From contig NZ_JALAAD010000001.1 of the NCBI RefSeq assembly GCF_022984075.1, positions 558,001 through 622,000 of the forward strand: DNA of 64,000 nucleotides, in the 5' to 3' direction. Position numbers and translations under genes: made by a program. The stretch is from Synechococcus sp. C9. Lineage in GTDB: Bacteria; Cyanobacteriota; Cyanobacteriia; Gloeomargaritales; Gloeomargaritaceae. This document shows positions 9,356 through 19,121 of this stretch, one piece after another; position 1 is the stretch's first letter, and each line of letters begins with the position of its first letter. The notes beneath the pieces are model-generated. The model saw only the letters and a list, made by a program, of their open reading frames with translations, was not told the origin of the DNA and ran no database searches.

Positions 9356-9820
9356 TCAACCGTTACCCCCAGAATTAGCCGGTGCTGAGGTGGGTACCCG
9401 GGCGTAATCATCCTGAAACCGCACAATGTCATCTTCCCCCAGGTATTGGCCGTTTTGCACCTCGATTAGGATCAAGTTGATCACCCCCGGATTCTCCAAA
9501 CGGTGGGGCGTACAGGGGGGAACATAGGTGGATTCGTTGGAATTTAACAACATTTCCCGGTCACCACAGGTGACTTTCGCCGTGCCGGAAACCACAATCC
9601 AATGCTCACTGCGATGGTAATGCAATTGTAAGCTCAAACGATGCCCTGGCTTGACCTCAATTCGTTTGATTTTGTAATTCCGGCCTTCCTCCAATACGGT
9701 AAAACTCCCCCAAGGGCGCAATTCGGTAGCGGCTCCCGGCATTTGCCCCGTTGGCATCGGCGGTACTGTCCCGCGGCTGACGGACATGGGCGGCACCGTA
9801 TGGTTGGAACTGGGATTCAT
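9356..9820 (-). CDS. Cupin protein of the mannose-6-phosphate isomerase type II family
   Basis: A single cupin barrel of about 154 residues matching the stand-alone C-terminal domain of type II mannose-6-phosphate isomerase/GDP-mannose pyrophosphorylase: RPWGSFTVLEEG, then SLQLHYHRSEHWIVVSGTA with the metal-binding His-Glu-His set, and PHRLENPG. Such small proteins may isomerise sugar phosphates, but activity is unproven for the stand-alone form. The open frame reaches 9910, but the ATG at 9820 has a GAGG ribosome site at the right distance and matches the family length. The first 30 residues are a Pro/Thr/Met-rich low-complexity lead. Confidence 0.83.
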   Translation of the reverse strand: MNPSSNHTVPPMSVSRGTVPPMPTGQMPGAATELRPWGSFTVLEEGRNYKIKRIEVKPGHRLSLQLHYHRSEHWIVVSGTAKVTCGDREMLLNSNESTYVPPCTPHRLENPGVINLILIEVQNGQYLGEDDIVRFQDDYARVPTSAPANSGGNG

Positions 9821-9945
9821 AAATACCTCATTCAGGGAAGCGCAAGGACAGGTCACTGGTTTGATTATACCCACAGCCAGGGGTTGAACCGGCACCAGAT
9901 TGACGTACACTAGCTAAGCATGGATTTTGAGGGCAAGGTACGGTC

Positions 9946-10695
9946 ATGGCAGTCATTGCGGGTAATTGGAAGATGCACAAAAATCGGGGGGAGGCCTTGG
10001 CCTATCTCCAGGAATTTGCCCCGTTGGTGGCCGGGAGTGACCAGGAGATTGTCCTCTGCGCCCCGTTTACCGCCTTGGCCGTTCTCTCGGAACCATTGGC
10101 AACCACGGGCATTGCCCTCGGTGCCCAAAATGTCCACTGGGAGGCCGCCGGTGCCTACACCGGGGAAATTAGCCCGCCCATGCTCACGGATTTGGGGGTG
10201 CGGTATGTGATCATCGGCCACAGCGAGCGACGGCAGTACTTTGGCGAGACGGATGAACGGGTGAATTTGCGCCTCAAAGCCGCCCAAAGGCATGGACTCA
10301 TCCCCATTCTCTGCGTGGGGGAAACGGAGGAACAACGGCACCAGGGGCTGACCGAAGCCCATATCCTGGCGCAACTGGCCCAGGGCTTGGTGGGGGTAAA
10401 AGTCCCCCAGGTGATCATCGCCTACGAACCCATTTGGGCGATTGGTTCGGGCAACACCTGCCCTCCGGAAGAGGCCAATCGGGTGATTGGGGTGATTCGC
10501 AAGGAGATCACGCTCCTGCAACAGGCCACCAGCCAAGCCACTGATCATGTCCGAATTTTGTATGGCGGCTCCGTGAAACCGGATAATATAGACGACCTGA
10601 TGGCGATGCCGGAAGTGGATGGGGTGTTGGTGGGTACCGCCAGCCTCGAACCCCAGGCGTTTGCCCGGATTGTCAACTATCGGGTGGCTCCCTAG
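9946..10695 (+). CDS. tpiA: Triosephosphate isomerase
   Basis: It interconverts dihydroxyacetone phosphate and glyceraldehyde 3-phosphate in glycolysis and the Calvin cycle. All catalytic residues are in place: the Lys in GNWKMHK at the N-terminus, the His in [13 protein letters not shown], the Glu in AYEPIWAIG, and the phosphate loops YGGSVKPDN and [10 protein letters not shown]. It is 249 residues. It converges with chlM, overlapping its 3' end by 23 bp. It is divergent from the cupin gene with 125 bp between start codons. Confidence 0.96.
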   Translation: MAVIAGNWKMHKNRGEALAYLQEFAPLVAGSDQEIVLCAPFTALAVLSEPLATTGIALGAQNVHWEAAGAYTGEISPPMLTDLGVRYVIIGHSERRQYFGETDERVNLRLKAAQRHGLIPILCVGETEEQRHQGLTEAHILAQLAQGLVGVKVPQVIIAYEPIWAIGSGNTCPPEEANRVIGVIRKEITLLQQATSQATDHVRILYGGSVKPDNIDDLMAMPEVDGVLVGTASLEPQAFARIVNYRVAP

Positions 10696-11395
10696 GGCGT
10701 TCAAAATCCAGCAGACAGGCGAAATAAAAGCGGGTACTGATCTGGGTACGGCGGCGCAACTGCCAGCCCAGGGCGGTGAGGGTTTGGGTCATGCGCACTT
10801 CCGGGTGTAAATAGGCACGGGTCGCTTTGCTGGCACCGGGGAAAATGCTCCCCACCCGCTTCAGGGCACTGTAAAACCAGGTTTGGGGCGCAAAACTAAA
10901 AATGACCCGCTGGCGGGCACAACCAGCCAAATGGCTCAGCATCCCCTGGGCTTGTGGGGTGGGATAGTGAATCAGCACATCCAGGCAGATGACGATGTCA
11001 TAGATGCCCTGCAATTCCTCCAAATCCCCCACCCAAAATTCGATATTTTGGTCAATAAATTGCCCCTGGGCATTGCGCTGGATCAGGGCTTGGTTTTTGG
11101 CTTCCTGCACCATTTTGGGCGAAATATCCCCCGCCCGTACCCGTGCCCCCCGTTGCGCCAAAGGAATCGTTAAACTGCCTGTACCACAGCCCACATCGGC
11201 AATCGTGACCCCGCTTAAATCCCCTGGCAACCAGTCCAAAATCGTAGTAATGGTGCGTTGATGCCCCAGGCGAATATCCGCTTGTACCTGATTCACATCC
11301 CCGGTGCCATAGATATTGCGCCAACGCTCAAAACCGGTGCCGTTAAAGTAATTTTTGACAACCAATTTTTCATCCACCGGGGGCATATGCTTCAT
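10673..11395 (-). CDS. chlM: Magnesium-protoporphyrin IX methyltransferase
   Basis: It methylates the C13 propionate of Mg-protoporphyrin IX using S-adenosylmethionine, the step after Mg chelatase in chlorophyll synthesis. The N-terminal [19 protein letters not shown] block is specific to ChlM/BchM. The SAM-binding motif I is [16 protein letters not shown], and motif II is [15 protein letters not shown]. The frame is open to 11494, but the family begins just before [10 protein letters not shown], so the ATG at 11395 (MKHMPP) is preferred, giving about 240 residues; 11386 is an alternative. Its last 23 bp overlap the convergent tpiA. Confidence 0.93.
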   Translation of the reverse strand: MKHMPPVDEKLVVKNYFNGTGFERWRNIYGTGDVNQVQADIRLGHQRTITTILDWLPGDLSGVTIADVGCGTGSLTIPLAQRGARVRAGDISPKMVQEAKNQALIQRNAQGQFIDQNIEFWVGDLEELQGIYDIVICLDVLIHYPTPQAQGMLSHLAGCARQRVIFSFAPQTWFYSALKRVGSIFPGASKATRAYLHPEVRMTQTLTALGWQLRRRTQISTRFYFACLLDFERPREPPDS

Positions 11396-11457
11396 CGCAG
11401 GTTTGGGTAACGTCACCCTTTCGAGTGTACCGAGTTTACGCAGAAATGACGGGGAAA

Positions 11458-12801
11458 TTACTGAGGAGCGGCAGAATTGAGATGAAACCGCCAATCCCGC
11501 CCAATCCGCACCGTCACATCGGAATTGAGAATCCCCGTGCTGTCCACCCGGATTTCCCCAAACCCCAGGGCAGTCTGCACCGCCTGCGCCGCCGCCACAT
11601 TCCCCTGTTGGGCAATAATCACCGTTTGATTCAAGGTCTCATGCCAGGGCACCTCCCGATAGAGGCGCTGATAGCCTGCTTTTAGCAATTGCTCGGTCAA
11701 AGCCGTCACCGCCCCCCGTTCGCCCGTACTGTCCTGGAGCACCACCTCAATCTGCGCCAAATTCATCTCCCGCTCAGCAACACCGGGAACCGTCAAGCCA
11801 AAATGTTGCACCGCCACCCTCTGAATGCGGGTCGGGTCAGGAATCCAATAGCTTGCCAATCGCCCGGAAGTCCCAAACTGTCCTGGCAACAGGATCATTT
11901 GAAACTTTTCCCGGGACGTTTCCTGGGCAAAACTCGCCAGCGCCAACAACTCCTCCCCGGTCAAATTCGTATCCACATATTGCCGGATCACCCCGAAAAT
12001 CTGGGGCAAACGGGTAATATTTTGGGGAGTCAACGCCTGCTCCTGGAACGCCCGCATAAACATCTGTTGCCGCTGAATCCGCCCAATATCCCCCAGCCCA
12101 TCCTGGCGAAACAGGAGAAAATGCAGGGCTTGTTTGCCGTTGAGTTTCTGCAAACCCGCCTTGAGATTGATGTACAAATGCTGGCTGTCGTCCTGATATT
12201 TCAAATCCTTCGGCACATTGATCGTAATTCCCCCCAGGGCATCCACCAACCCCTCGATCCCCATCGGATTCACCCGCACATAGCGGTCAATGGGCACCCC
12301 ACCCATCAGCGCACTCACCGTTTCCGCCGCCAAAGCAGGACCCCCCTGCTGATTCGCCTCGTTCAACTTACTGTAGGGGTCATTTTTGATCAACACCTGC
12401 GTATCCCGGGGCAGGGAAATCGCCGTCACCGTAGCGGTTGTGGGGTCAAACCGGAGGAGAATCATCGTATCCGTCAAACCCTCAAAATCATTCACCCGTT
12501 TTTGATAGCCCGCTTGCGGATCCAGGCTCAGCACTTTGATGCCCATAAACAAAATATTCACCGGGCGACTGAGCCGGGGCACCCCAAAAAACCCCTTCGC
12601 CAACGGTTCTCCAAAAAAGGTTTTCGCCTCCTCCTGGCTGAGCCACCGTTGTTGGAACGGCGCACCCTGGAGCAGTACCGCCAAACCCGCCCCCACCGCC
12701 GCCGAACCCAGCCCCAACACCGTAAACAGGGTCAACCACAGCCAAGCAGAACCCCGGCGCCGTAGTTTCGGGGGGGCGACACGGGTGGGAGTAGGGGTCA
12801 T
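11458..12801 (-). CDS. LCP (LytR-CpsA-Psr) family protein with LytR C-terminal domain
   Basis: LCP proteins transfer lipid-linked glycans onto peptidoglycan or other wall polymers outside the cytoplasmic membrane. The layout is a short basic cytosolic tail, one membrane helix at about residues 18-45, the LCP domain from NILFMGIKVL to about residue 280 with the conserved LTDTMILLRFDP, ISLPRDTQV (catalytic Arg/Asp region) and GDIGRIQRQQ, and a C-terminal LytR_C domain ending in the conserved VRIGRDW. The ATG at 12801 is preferred over a GTG at 12819. The acceptor in cyanobacteria is not established; surface polysaccharide is likely. Confidence 0.88.
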   Translation of the reverse strand: MTPTPTRVAPPKLRRRGSAWLWLTLFTVLGLGSAAVGAGLAVLLQGAPFQQRWLSQEEAKTFFGEPLAKGFFGVPRLSRPVNILFMGIKVLSLDPQAGYQKRVNDFEGLTDTMILLRFDPTTATVTAISLPRDTQVLIKNDPYSKLNEANQQGGPALAAETVSALMGGVPIDRYVRVNPMGIEGLVDALGGITINVPKDLKYQDDSQHLYINLKAGLQKLNGKQALHFLLFRQDGLGDIGRIQRQQMFMRAFQEQALTPQNITRLPQIFGVIRQYVDTNLTGEELLALASFAQETSREKFQMILLPGQFGTSGRLASYWIPDPTRIQRVAVQHFGLTVPGVAEREMNLAQIEVVLQDSTGERGAVTALTEQLLKAGYQRLYREVPWHETLNQTVIIAQQGNVAAAQAVQTALGFGEIRVDSTGILNSDVTVRIGRDWRFHLNSAAPQ

Positions 12802-12850
12802 GGACACAAACAGCCTCACAATCGCTAATTAAGCCTAGCTCAAATTGCCT

Positions 12851-13192
12851 TCAAGGTAAACGGCGAGACAACTGCGCCACCCCCGGCAGTTTCAGGGATT
12901 GCCCCCGCCAGAGCCGCAGCATTAACCACAATTGCAGGACGAAATAGGCGGAAGTCATCACACTATTCACCGCCAAAGCCGGTAGTGCCAGGGATTCCTG
13001 CTGTGCCAAACTGCCAAACAAAACATACATCACCAACCATAAACCCGTGATGGTAATGACGCTCCGACTCAAATCCCGTTCCGAGCGAGAGCGGGACGCA
13101 TTGGTGAATAAATTCCATACTGCCGGAGCCAGACCCACGACCGGCAAAAGGTAAAACAATAGCTTCAAACGATGCACTGCCTGGGTGGACAT
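12851..13192 (-). CDS. Small membrane protein of unknown function
   Basis: A 113-residue protein with three predicted hydrophobic segments, near residues 9-27, 44-62 and 68-92. A charged loop SRSRSERDLSRS separates the first two, and the tail is basic. I do not recognise a family. It starts at an ATG and ends 49 bp before the start of the LCP gene on the same strand, so co-transcription is plausible. Confidence 0.6.
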   Translation of the reverse strand: MSTQAVHRLKLLFYLLPVVGLAPAVWNLFTNASRSRSERDLSRSVITITGLWLVMYVLFGSLAQQESLALPALAVNSVMTSAYFVLQLWLMLRLWRGQSLKLPGVAQLSRRLP

Positions 13193-13321
13193 CTGCCAAA
13201 AACAGCCTAATTTAGGACGATGATTGACGGTTGCACTACTAACTATAGCAAGTTGAAGGGATTAGTGAACAGTAGTACTAAAGGGCACCATGTGTTGATT
13301 AGTAATTTATGAACACTTTTC

Positions 13322-13432
13322 AGGCATCTCTATTTATTTGTATTACCAGAAGGTTATCGCACCAGAATACCCATACTATTGAGAACCACAGACGGGGGCT
13401 ACGCCCCTGCGACCCATTTTTAGAGATACCCT
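13322..13432. repeat. MITE-like element, family B (copy 4)
   Basis: It starts AGGCATCTCTA and ends TAGAGATACCC. The core at 13381-13415 contains GACGGGGGCTACGCCCCTGC. It lies in a 429-bp gap that also contains the next element and, at about 13245-13280, a decayed family A left half sharing GATTAGTGAACAG with the copy at 39913. Confidence 0.75.
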
Positions 13433-13436
13433 AGTA

Positions 13437-13542
13437 TTATGACAATCCTAAATCAGCATGGCACAGGGGTCGTCCTTGGTTCTGGAACATTTCTGTATGC
13501 CTACGGCACGCAATCTAACATTCATCGCATAGGATTACTATG
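13437..13542. repeat. MITE-like element, family A (copy 2)
   Basis: The left end is ATGACAATCCTAAA and the right end TAGGATTACTATG. The core is shortened to AGGGGTCGTCCTTGGTTCTGG. Only about 4 bp separate it from family B copy 4. Confidence 0.65.
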
Positions 13543-13621
13543 AGGTCAGGATAAAGCGATGCCAAGTTGTGGAAAGAATGAAACTAAATCAAAACTGCAT
13601 CAGTATTGACCAGGTGGCGCT

Positions 13622-14821
13622 ATGACCCTACCCATCAGTTTGTGCATGATTGTCCGGGATGAGGCTGACCTGCTCCCCGCCTGTCTCGCCAGTGTCCGGG
13701 GGGTGGTGGCGCAGATGGTCGTGGTGGATACGGGTTCCACAGATGATACGGTCAGCATTGCCCAAAACGTGGGAGCAACGGTGGCATCGTTTCCCTGGCA
13801 GGATGACTTTGCCGCCGCCCGCAATTATTCCCTGGATTTGGCGCAGGGGGAATGGATTTTGGTGCTGGATGCGGATGAAGTTTTACTACCTAATGCCGTT
13901 CCCCTGATCCGAGAAGCGGTGGCTCAGCCCGACCTGTTGGCGGTGAATTTACTGCGGCAGGAGTTGGGCAGTCAGCAGACCCCCTATTCCCTGGTGTCCC
14001 GGTTATTCCGCAATCGCCCCGACATTCGGTTTCAACGGGCGTACCACGAATTGATTGACGATAGCATTACCCAAATTCGCCAGCAGGAACCCCATTGGCA
14101 GGTGGGCACGATTCAGGCAGTAGCTCTGCACCACCGGGGCTACACCCAGCACGCCATCCAGTCCAAGGATAAATCGGCGCGGATGGGGCGGATTTTGACC
14201 CAAGCCCTCGCCCGTGACCCCCAGGATAGCTACCTCTGCGCCAAATTGGGGGCCTGGCACCTCGCTGCAGGGGAACTGACACAGGCGTTTCACCTCCTGA
14301 CCCAAGCCTTGACCAGCCAACCCCCGGAACCGATGGTGCAGTACGAAATTCACTTCCATTTGGGGTTACTGCACGGACGGCAGGGGCAGTGGGACAGGGC
14401 GCAAACCCACTACGAACAGGCGATTGCCACCCCCGTGCCCCCCATCCTCAAACTAGGGGCATATACGAATCTGGGCAGTTTGTACAAAGAACGGGGTGCC
14501 CTCAGCCCCGCTCGCAGACTGTTTGAGCAGACCATTCAAATTGACCCCACCTGGGCAACGGGTTACTACAATTTGGGGTTAACCCTGAAGGCACTCAACC
14601 AGCTTCCCGAGGCGGTTCAAGCCTATGAACAAGCCCTCAGCCTCGACCCCACGCTGGCGGCGGCGCACCAAAACCTCGGAGTTGTCCTGTGTAAATTGGG
14701 GGATTTGGTCACCGCCCAAGCCCATTGGCAAAAAGCCATTGCTTTATATCAGCAACAGGGTTCCCCCGCCGGTGAGAAATTACAGCAGGAATTGCAACAT
14801 TTGGGGTTATTAGGACGTTAG
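13622..14821 (+). CDS. Family 2 glycosyltransferase with TPR repeats
   Basis: The N-terminal 190 residues are a GT-A glycosyltransferase: LCMIVRDEADLLPACL, VVVDTGSTDDTV, and the metal-binding LVLDADEV. From about residue 200 to the end there are several tetratricopeptide repeats (for example TNLGSLYKERGALSPARRLFEQ and YYNLGLTLKALNQLPEAVQAYEQAL). GT2-TPR fusions of this kind occur in polysaccharide and protein glycosylation; donor and acceptor cannot be read from sequence. It starts at an ATG preceded by repeat-rich DNA and is followed by sbcC after a 130-bp gap with its own promoter. Confidence 0.87.
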   Translation: MTLPISLCMIVRDEADLLPACLASVRGVVAQMVVVDTGSTDDTVSIAQNVGATVASFPWQDDFAAARNYSLDLAQGEWILVLDADEVLLPNAVPLIREAVAQPDLLAVNLLRQELGSQQTPYSLVSRLFRNRPDIRFQRAYHELIDDSITQIRQQEPHWQVGTIQAVALHHRGYTQHAIQSKDKSARMGRILTQALARDPQDSYLCAKLGAWHLAAGELTQAFHLLTQALTSQPPEPMVQYEIHFHLGLLHGRQGQWDRAQTHYEQAIATPVPPILKLGAYTNLGSLYKERGALSPARRLFEQTIQIDPTWATGYYNLGLTLKALNQLPEAVQAYEQALSLDPTLAAAHQNLGVVLCKLGDLVTAQAHWQKAIALYQQQGSPAGEKLQQELQHLGLLGR

Positions 14822-14876
14822 CAACCCCCGGCAAAAAATCGGTTCCAAAATAATTCCCATCTCTCCCATATCCCCC

Positions 14877-14905
14877 TTGGAACCCCAGAACCCTTAGCCT
14901 ATAAT
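14877..14905 (+). promoter_or_regulatory. Sigma-70-type promoter for sbcC
   Basis: TTGGAA at 14877-14882 and a perfect TATAAT at 14900-14905 are separated by 17 bp, the optimal spacing. The site lies 50 bp before the GTG start of sbcC. Confidence 0.6.
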
Positions 14906-14955
14906 GGGGTAGGATCGGTGCGTAAAACCTTGTTGATTCCCTTCCCCCAAATTTT

Positions 14956-17900
14956 GTGATTCCCCGGCAATTAACCCTCAGTAATTTCCTAAGTTATCGT
15001 CAGGCCAGCTTAGATTTTACCGGCCTACACACCGCCTGTATCTGTGGGCCCAACGGTGCGGGCAAATCCTCTTTGTTGGAAGCCATGACTTGGGCGTTGT
15101 GGGGAGAATCCCGTGCCCCCAATGCCGATGACGTGATTCGTACCGGCTGTATGGAAGCCCGGGTGGATTTTAGCTTCAGCAGTGGCGGTCAGACCTACCG
15201 GGTGATTCGGGCACGCAGGCGGGGGCATAGCACCCTAGAGTTTCAGGTTCTTGCCCAGGGACGCTGGCAACCCTTGACCCAACGGGCGATCAAGGATACC
15301 CAGGATTTGATCAACCGGGAATTGAAACTGGATTATTCCACCTTTATCCATTCCGCCTATTTGCGCCAGGGGCGAGCGGATGAATTTATGCTCAAAACCC
15401 CCAGCAAACGCAAGGAAGTATTAGCGAGTTTATTGCAACTGGATCACTACGATGAATTGTCAGAGCAAGCCAAAAAACGAGCCAATGACCATGAACTTCA
15501 AGCCAAAAACCTCCAGCAAACCCTGACCGCCCAAGAATCGGAATTAGCACAGGAACCAGAAATTCAACAACAATACCAAGCCCTACAAAAAGAAATTCAG
15601 GTAACCCAAATTACTACAGAGCAATACCAAACCCAACTGCACCAATACCAAACCCAACAACAGCAACGGCACCAGTGGGTTGAACAGCACCGATGGCTCA
15701 GCCAACAACGCACCCAACTCGGCGAGGATTACGCCCAAACCCAAACCCGCATCGAGCGGTTACAACAACACATTACCCAACTCGAAAACCTTTTAGCCCA
15801 AAGCGAAACGATTACCCAAGCCTATCAAACCTACACCGACCTGCAACAACGGGAAGAACACCTGAACCAACAGTCCCAACGGCAACAACAACTCCAGCGG
15901 GAATACAATCAATTACAAGCGGAATATCAGCAGGTATTGCATCAACTCGAACTGCAAAAACAACAGCACCACGCCCAACGCCACGCCCTGCTCCAGAACC
16001 TGGAAAAACTGGATTTAATCCGCCAAAGTGCCTCTGAAATTGCCCCAGCCCTCGCCCAACTTGCCGCCGCCCGCCGACAACTCCAGCATCTCGACCAGCA
16101 AGCCGAGCAGTACAAACCCCTCTACAACCACTATCAAACCCTCCGGCAACAGCAGGAACAGACCCGTGCCCGCCAGTCCGCCCAACTCCAGGAGCAGGAA
16201 CGGCAACTGGCGCATCGCCAGGAACAACTCAACCGCCTGGGCAACCTAGAGCAGGAACAGGCAGAACTTGCTCGGGAATTCGCCGAATTAGATAAAAAGA
16301 AAGTCTATTTAGACCACATCGAAGAAAAGGGAAAAGAGCGCAGAAGTTTTCAAGATAGCCTCAACGCCCGTTTACAAAACTACGAAACCCAACTGGCACA
16401 ACTTATTAAAAAAAGTGAATTGCTCCAACAACCGGAAGCCGTCTGTCCCCTCTGCGCCCGCCCCCTCGATGCCCAGCACTGGCAGGTGGTGCAAAAAAAA
16501 CAGGAATTAGAACGCCGAGAATTAGAAGAAGCCATCTGGCTCACCAAGGAACAAATTACCGTCACCGGCAGGGAACTTCAGGTTTTACGAGAGGAATACG
16601 AACGGATTAAAAAGCAATGCCAATACCGGGAACAACTCAACCAAAAACAAGGGCAACTCAATCAAAAAATTCAACAAAAGCAGGAACTCCAAGCCCAAAT
16701 TGAGCACATTCAGGTTCACATTCAACAACTAGAAGCCAGCCTTGCTCAACCGGAAACCAGCCCCGAACTTGAGCAAATTACGGCAAGTCTAGCGGCGATC
16801 AACTACGACGAACCAGCCCACATCTGCGCCCGTGCCGAAGTAGAAAAATGGCGGTGGGTGGAAATTAAACAAGCGGAAATTCAAAACGCCGAAAAAGAAC
16901 ACGCCACCCTATCGCTACAACTAGCGCAATTAGAGCAAAAATGCCGGGATTTAGAACACCAAATTACCCAAGCGACCCACCATTGCCCCCTGCGTTACCA
17001 ATTGGATAACATTGAACAACAACTTGCCGATTTAGCCTATGATGCCTCTACCCACCAAGCCATTCGTCAACAATTACAGCAACAACAATCTGCCCCCTTA
17101 CGCTATCAAGAACTCCAACGGGCACAACAGGAATATCCCCACCTGATTGAAGAAATGCAAACCCTCACCGCCACTGCCGCTACCAAGGCACAACGGATAC
17201 AGGAACTCGAACAACAATTGGATAGCATTGAAAACACCCTTGCCCAACTCCCCGATTTAACCGCCACGATTAGGGAACTGGAAACTCAAATTCAAGCGCA
17301 ACAACAACGATTACAAACCCAATACATCCACAGCGGCACCCTACAACAACGACTGCAACATCTCGCCCAACTGCGCCAGCACTACCAGCAAGGGCAACAG
17401 GAACTCCAACGGCATGAACATCAACAGCAAATCTATCGGGCATTGACCCAAGCCTTCGGGAAAAATGGCATTCAAGCCCTGATGATCGAGCAGATTTTAC
17501 CCCAATTGGAAGCCACCGCCAATCACATTTTGGGACGTTTAACTAACCATCAACTCCATGTGCGGTTTGTGACTCAAAAACCCAAAAAAAGCGGCGCTAA
17601 CAAAAATCAACTGGTGGAAACCCTGGAAATTTACATCGCCGACCATCAGGGCACCCGTCCCTACGAAACCTACTCCGGCGGGGAAGCCTTCCGGGTGAAT
17701 TTTGCCATCCGCCTTGCCCTCGCTCGTCTGCTCACCCAACGGGCGGGAGCTACGTTACAGCTATTAATCGTGGATGAGGGGTTTGGCACCCAGGATGCCC
17801 AGGGCTGTGACCGGCTGATCGCCGCCATTAGTGCCATTAGCGATGAATACGCCTGTATCCTGATGGTGACCCATATGCCCAACCTGAAAGAGGCTTTTTC

Positions 17901-17958
17901 CACCCGCATCGAAGTTAGTAAAACCGAGCAGGGTTCTCAGGTGCAATTGGTATTGTGA
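14956..17958 (+). CDS. sbcC: SbcC/Rad50-type exonuclease subunit
   Basis: SbcC is the SMC-like ATPase of the SbcCD nuclease that opens hairpins and processes DNA ends. The 1000-residue protein has an N-terminal Walker A CGPNGAGKSSLLEAM, two very long coiled coils, a zinc hook CPLC at about residues 497-500, and a C-terminal signature TYSGGEAFRVNFAIRLALAR with Walker B LLIVDEGFGTQD. It starts with a GTG. The coiled coils are extremely rich in Gln (many CAA/CAG codons). The nuclease partner sbcD is not adjacent; the next gene, overlapping by GTGA, is an oxidoreductase. Confidence 0.93.
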   Translation: MIPRQLTLSNFLSYRQASLDFTGLHTACICGPNGAGKSSLLEAMTWALWGESRAPNADDVIRTGCMEARVDFSFSSGGQTYRVIRARRRGHSTLEFQVLAQGRWQPLTQRAIKDTQDLINRELKLDYSTFIHSAYLRQGRADEFMLKTPSKRKEVLASLLQLDHYDELSEQAKKRANDHELQAKNLQQTLTAQESELAQEPEIQQQYQALQKEIQVTQITTEQYQTQLHQYQTQQQQRHQWVEQHRWLSQQRTQLGEDYAQTQTRIERLQQHITQLENLLAQSETITQAYQTYTDLQQREEHLNQQSQRQQQLQREYNQLQAEYQQVLHQLELQKQQHHAQRHALLQNLEKLDLIRQSASEIAPALAQLAAARRQLQHLDQQAEQYKPLYNHYQTLRQQQEQTRARQSAQLQEQERQLAHRQEQLNRLGNLEQEQAELAREFAELDKKKVYLDHIEEKGKERRSFQDSLNARLQNYETQLAQLIKKSELLQQPEAVCPLCARPLDAQHWQVVQKKQELERRELEEAIWLTKEQITVTGRELQVLREEYERIKKQCQYREQLNQKQGQLNQKIQQKQELQAQIEHIQVHIQQLEASLAQPETSPELEQITASLAAINYDEPAHICARAEVEKWRWVEIKQAEIQNAEKEHATLSLQLAQLEQKCRDLEHQITQATHHCPLRYQLDNIEQQLADLAYDASTHQAIRQQLQQQQSAPLRYQELQRAQQEYPHLIEEMQTLTATAATKAQRIQELEQQLDSIENTLAQLPDLTATIRELETQIQAQQQRLQTQYIHSGTLQQRLQHLAQLRQHYQQGQQELQRHEHQQQIYRALTQAFGKNGIQALMIEQILPQLEATANHILGRLTNHQLHVRFVTQKPKKSGANKNQLVETLEIYIADHQGTRPYETYSGGEAFRVNFAIRLALARLLTQRAGATLQLLIVDEGFGTQDAQGCDRLIAAISAISDEYACILMVTHMPNLKEAFSTRIEVSKTEQGSQVQLVL

Positions 17959-18995
17959 ACCGGATTGCCATTATCGGGGCGGGGGTAGTCGGTGCCGCCA
18001 TCGCCTGGGAATTGTCCACCGTACCGGACTGGGAAATCCATCTGTTTGAAGCCCAATCATCCCCTGCCCAGGGAGCCACAGGAGCCGCCTTGGGATTGCT
18101 GATGGCGGTTTTGAGCGAACGGGGGGCGCAAAAACGTTTGGCAAGTTTGCAACGTTATCAACAAATACAAACCCAAATCCCTATCCCTGGCAATTCCCAA
18201 GGCATCTTGCATTTATATTATGACTCGCAGGATTGGCAGAAAAATTTGGCTAAAATTCCCCGCCGACAAGCCCAGGGTTGGGTATTAGAAATTTTTACGC
18301 CTGAACAGGTAAAGATGCGGTTTCCAGAGGTCAATTATAAAAATTTATGCGGTGCTATTTTCGCCCCCCAAGAACGGCAGGTTCAACCAGTTAAACTCAC
18401 CCAAAATTGGCTGAATATTGCCCAACAGCGGGGCGTACAAATTCACTATAATTCCCCAGTGATAGAAGTCATTCCCGGAGCACCCATCCGGTTGAAATTA
18501 CCTAATTGGGAACAGGAGTGCGACTGGTTAATTATCAGTGCGGGTTTAGGTGCCACCCAAATTGCGGGGTTAACGGCTCCTTTTGAATTAGCACCCGTCC
18601 TTGGGCAAGCGGTGGCAATTGATTGTCCCGAATTAGCTCATTCGCCAATTTTCTATGGCAATGATATAGCGATTGTTCCCCAGGATTCGGGAGTGGTTTG
18701 GGTGGGTGCAACCGTGGAATTTTCTCCATCCAAACAACCCCTACCCGACCCAAAATTATTAGAGCAACTTTGGCAAAACGCCACCAATTTATGCCCCCTT
18801 TTGCGAGGGAAATCCTGGCAGAGGCAATGGTATGGTTTACGACCTCGACCAGTGGGACAGACCGCACCCATTTTACAAATTGACCCCGGCTGTCAGCGCA
18901 TCCTTTGGGCAACAGGTCATTATCGCAATGGGGTTTTATTGGCTCCTTTTACCGCCGATTGGGTGCGCCAAACCCTCCAAACCGCTACGGTATGA
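17955..18995 (+). CDS. DadA-type FAD-dependent oxidoreductase
   Basis: A 346-residue D-amino-acid-oxidase-fold enzyme. The FAD-binding GxGxxG motif is IAIIGAGVVGAAIAWEL at the N-terminus, followed by GATGAALGLL. The C-terminal LRPRPVGQTAPIL and GHYRNGVLLAPFTADWV are typical of the ThiO/DadA group, where the His-Tyr-Arg stretch helps bind the substrate carboxylate and flavin. Glycine oxidase (ThiO, thiamine synthesis) is possible, but the substrate cannot be decided. The GTG start overlaps the sbcC stop (GTGA), so the two are translationally coupled despite unrelated functions. Confidence 0.85.
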   Translation: MNRIAIIGAGVVGAAIAWELSTVPDWEIHLFEAQSSPAQGATGAALGLLMAVLSERGAQKRLASLQRYQQIQTQIPIPGNSQGILHLYYDSQDWQKNLAKIPRRQAQGWVLEIFTPEQVKMRFPEVNYKNLCGAIFAPQERQVQPVKLTQNWLNIAQQRGVQIHYNSPVIEVIPGAPIRLKLPNWEQECDWLIISAGLGATQIAGLTAPFELAPVLGQAVAIDCPELAHSPIFYGNDIAIVPQDSGVVWVGATVEFSPSKQPLPDPKLLEQLWQNATNLCPLLRGKSWQRQWYGLRPRPVGQTAPILQIDPGCQRILWATGHYRNGVLLAPFTADWVRQTLQTATV

Positions 18996-19046
18996 TGGGT
19001 ATTTTTAATTTAATTCTTTTTTGAATCCCTGATAGGTTTAATTAAC

Positions 19047-19101
19047 AGGCACCTCTATCAATCGCAAACTACCGGTCGCAGGGGCATCGCCTTTGGTTCT
19101 G
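19047..19101. repeat. MITE-like element, family B (left half only)
   Basis: AGGCACCTCTA at 19047 is followed by a core CGGTCGCAGGGGCATCGCC and TTTGGTTCTG. The right end is missing. Confidence 0.55.
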
Positions 19102-19121
19102 AGTAATTGAAATTGCAACAA

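Noticed and set aside
11689-12765. A 358-codon open frame antisense to the LCP gene
   Set aside because: Low-complexity Arg/His/Gln/Pro composition and no motif; the LCP gene is clearly real.
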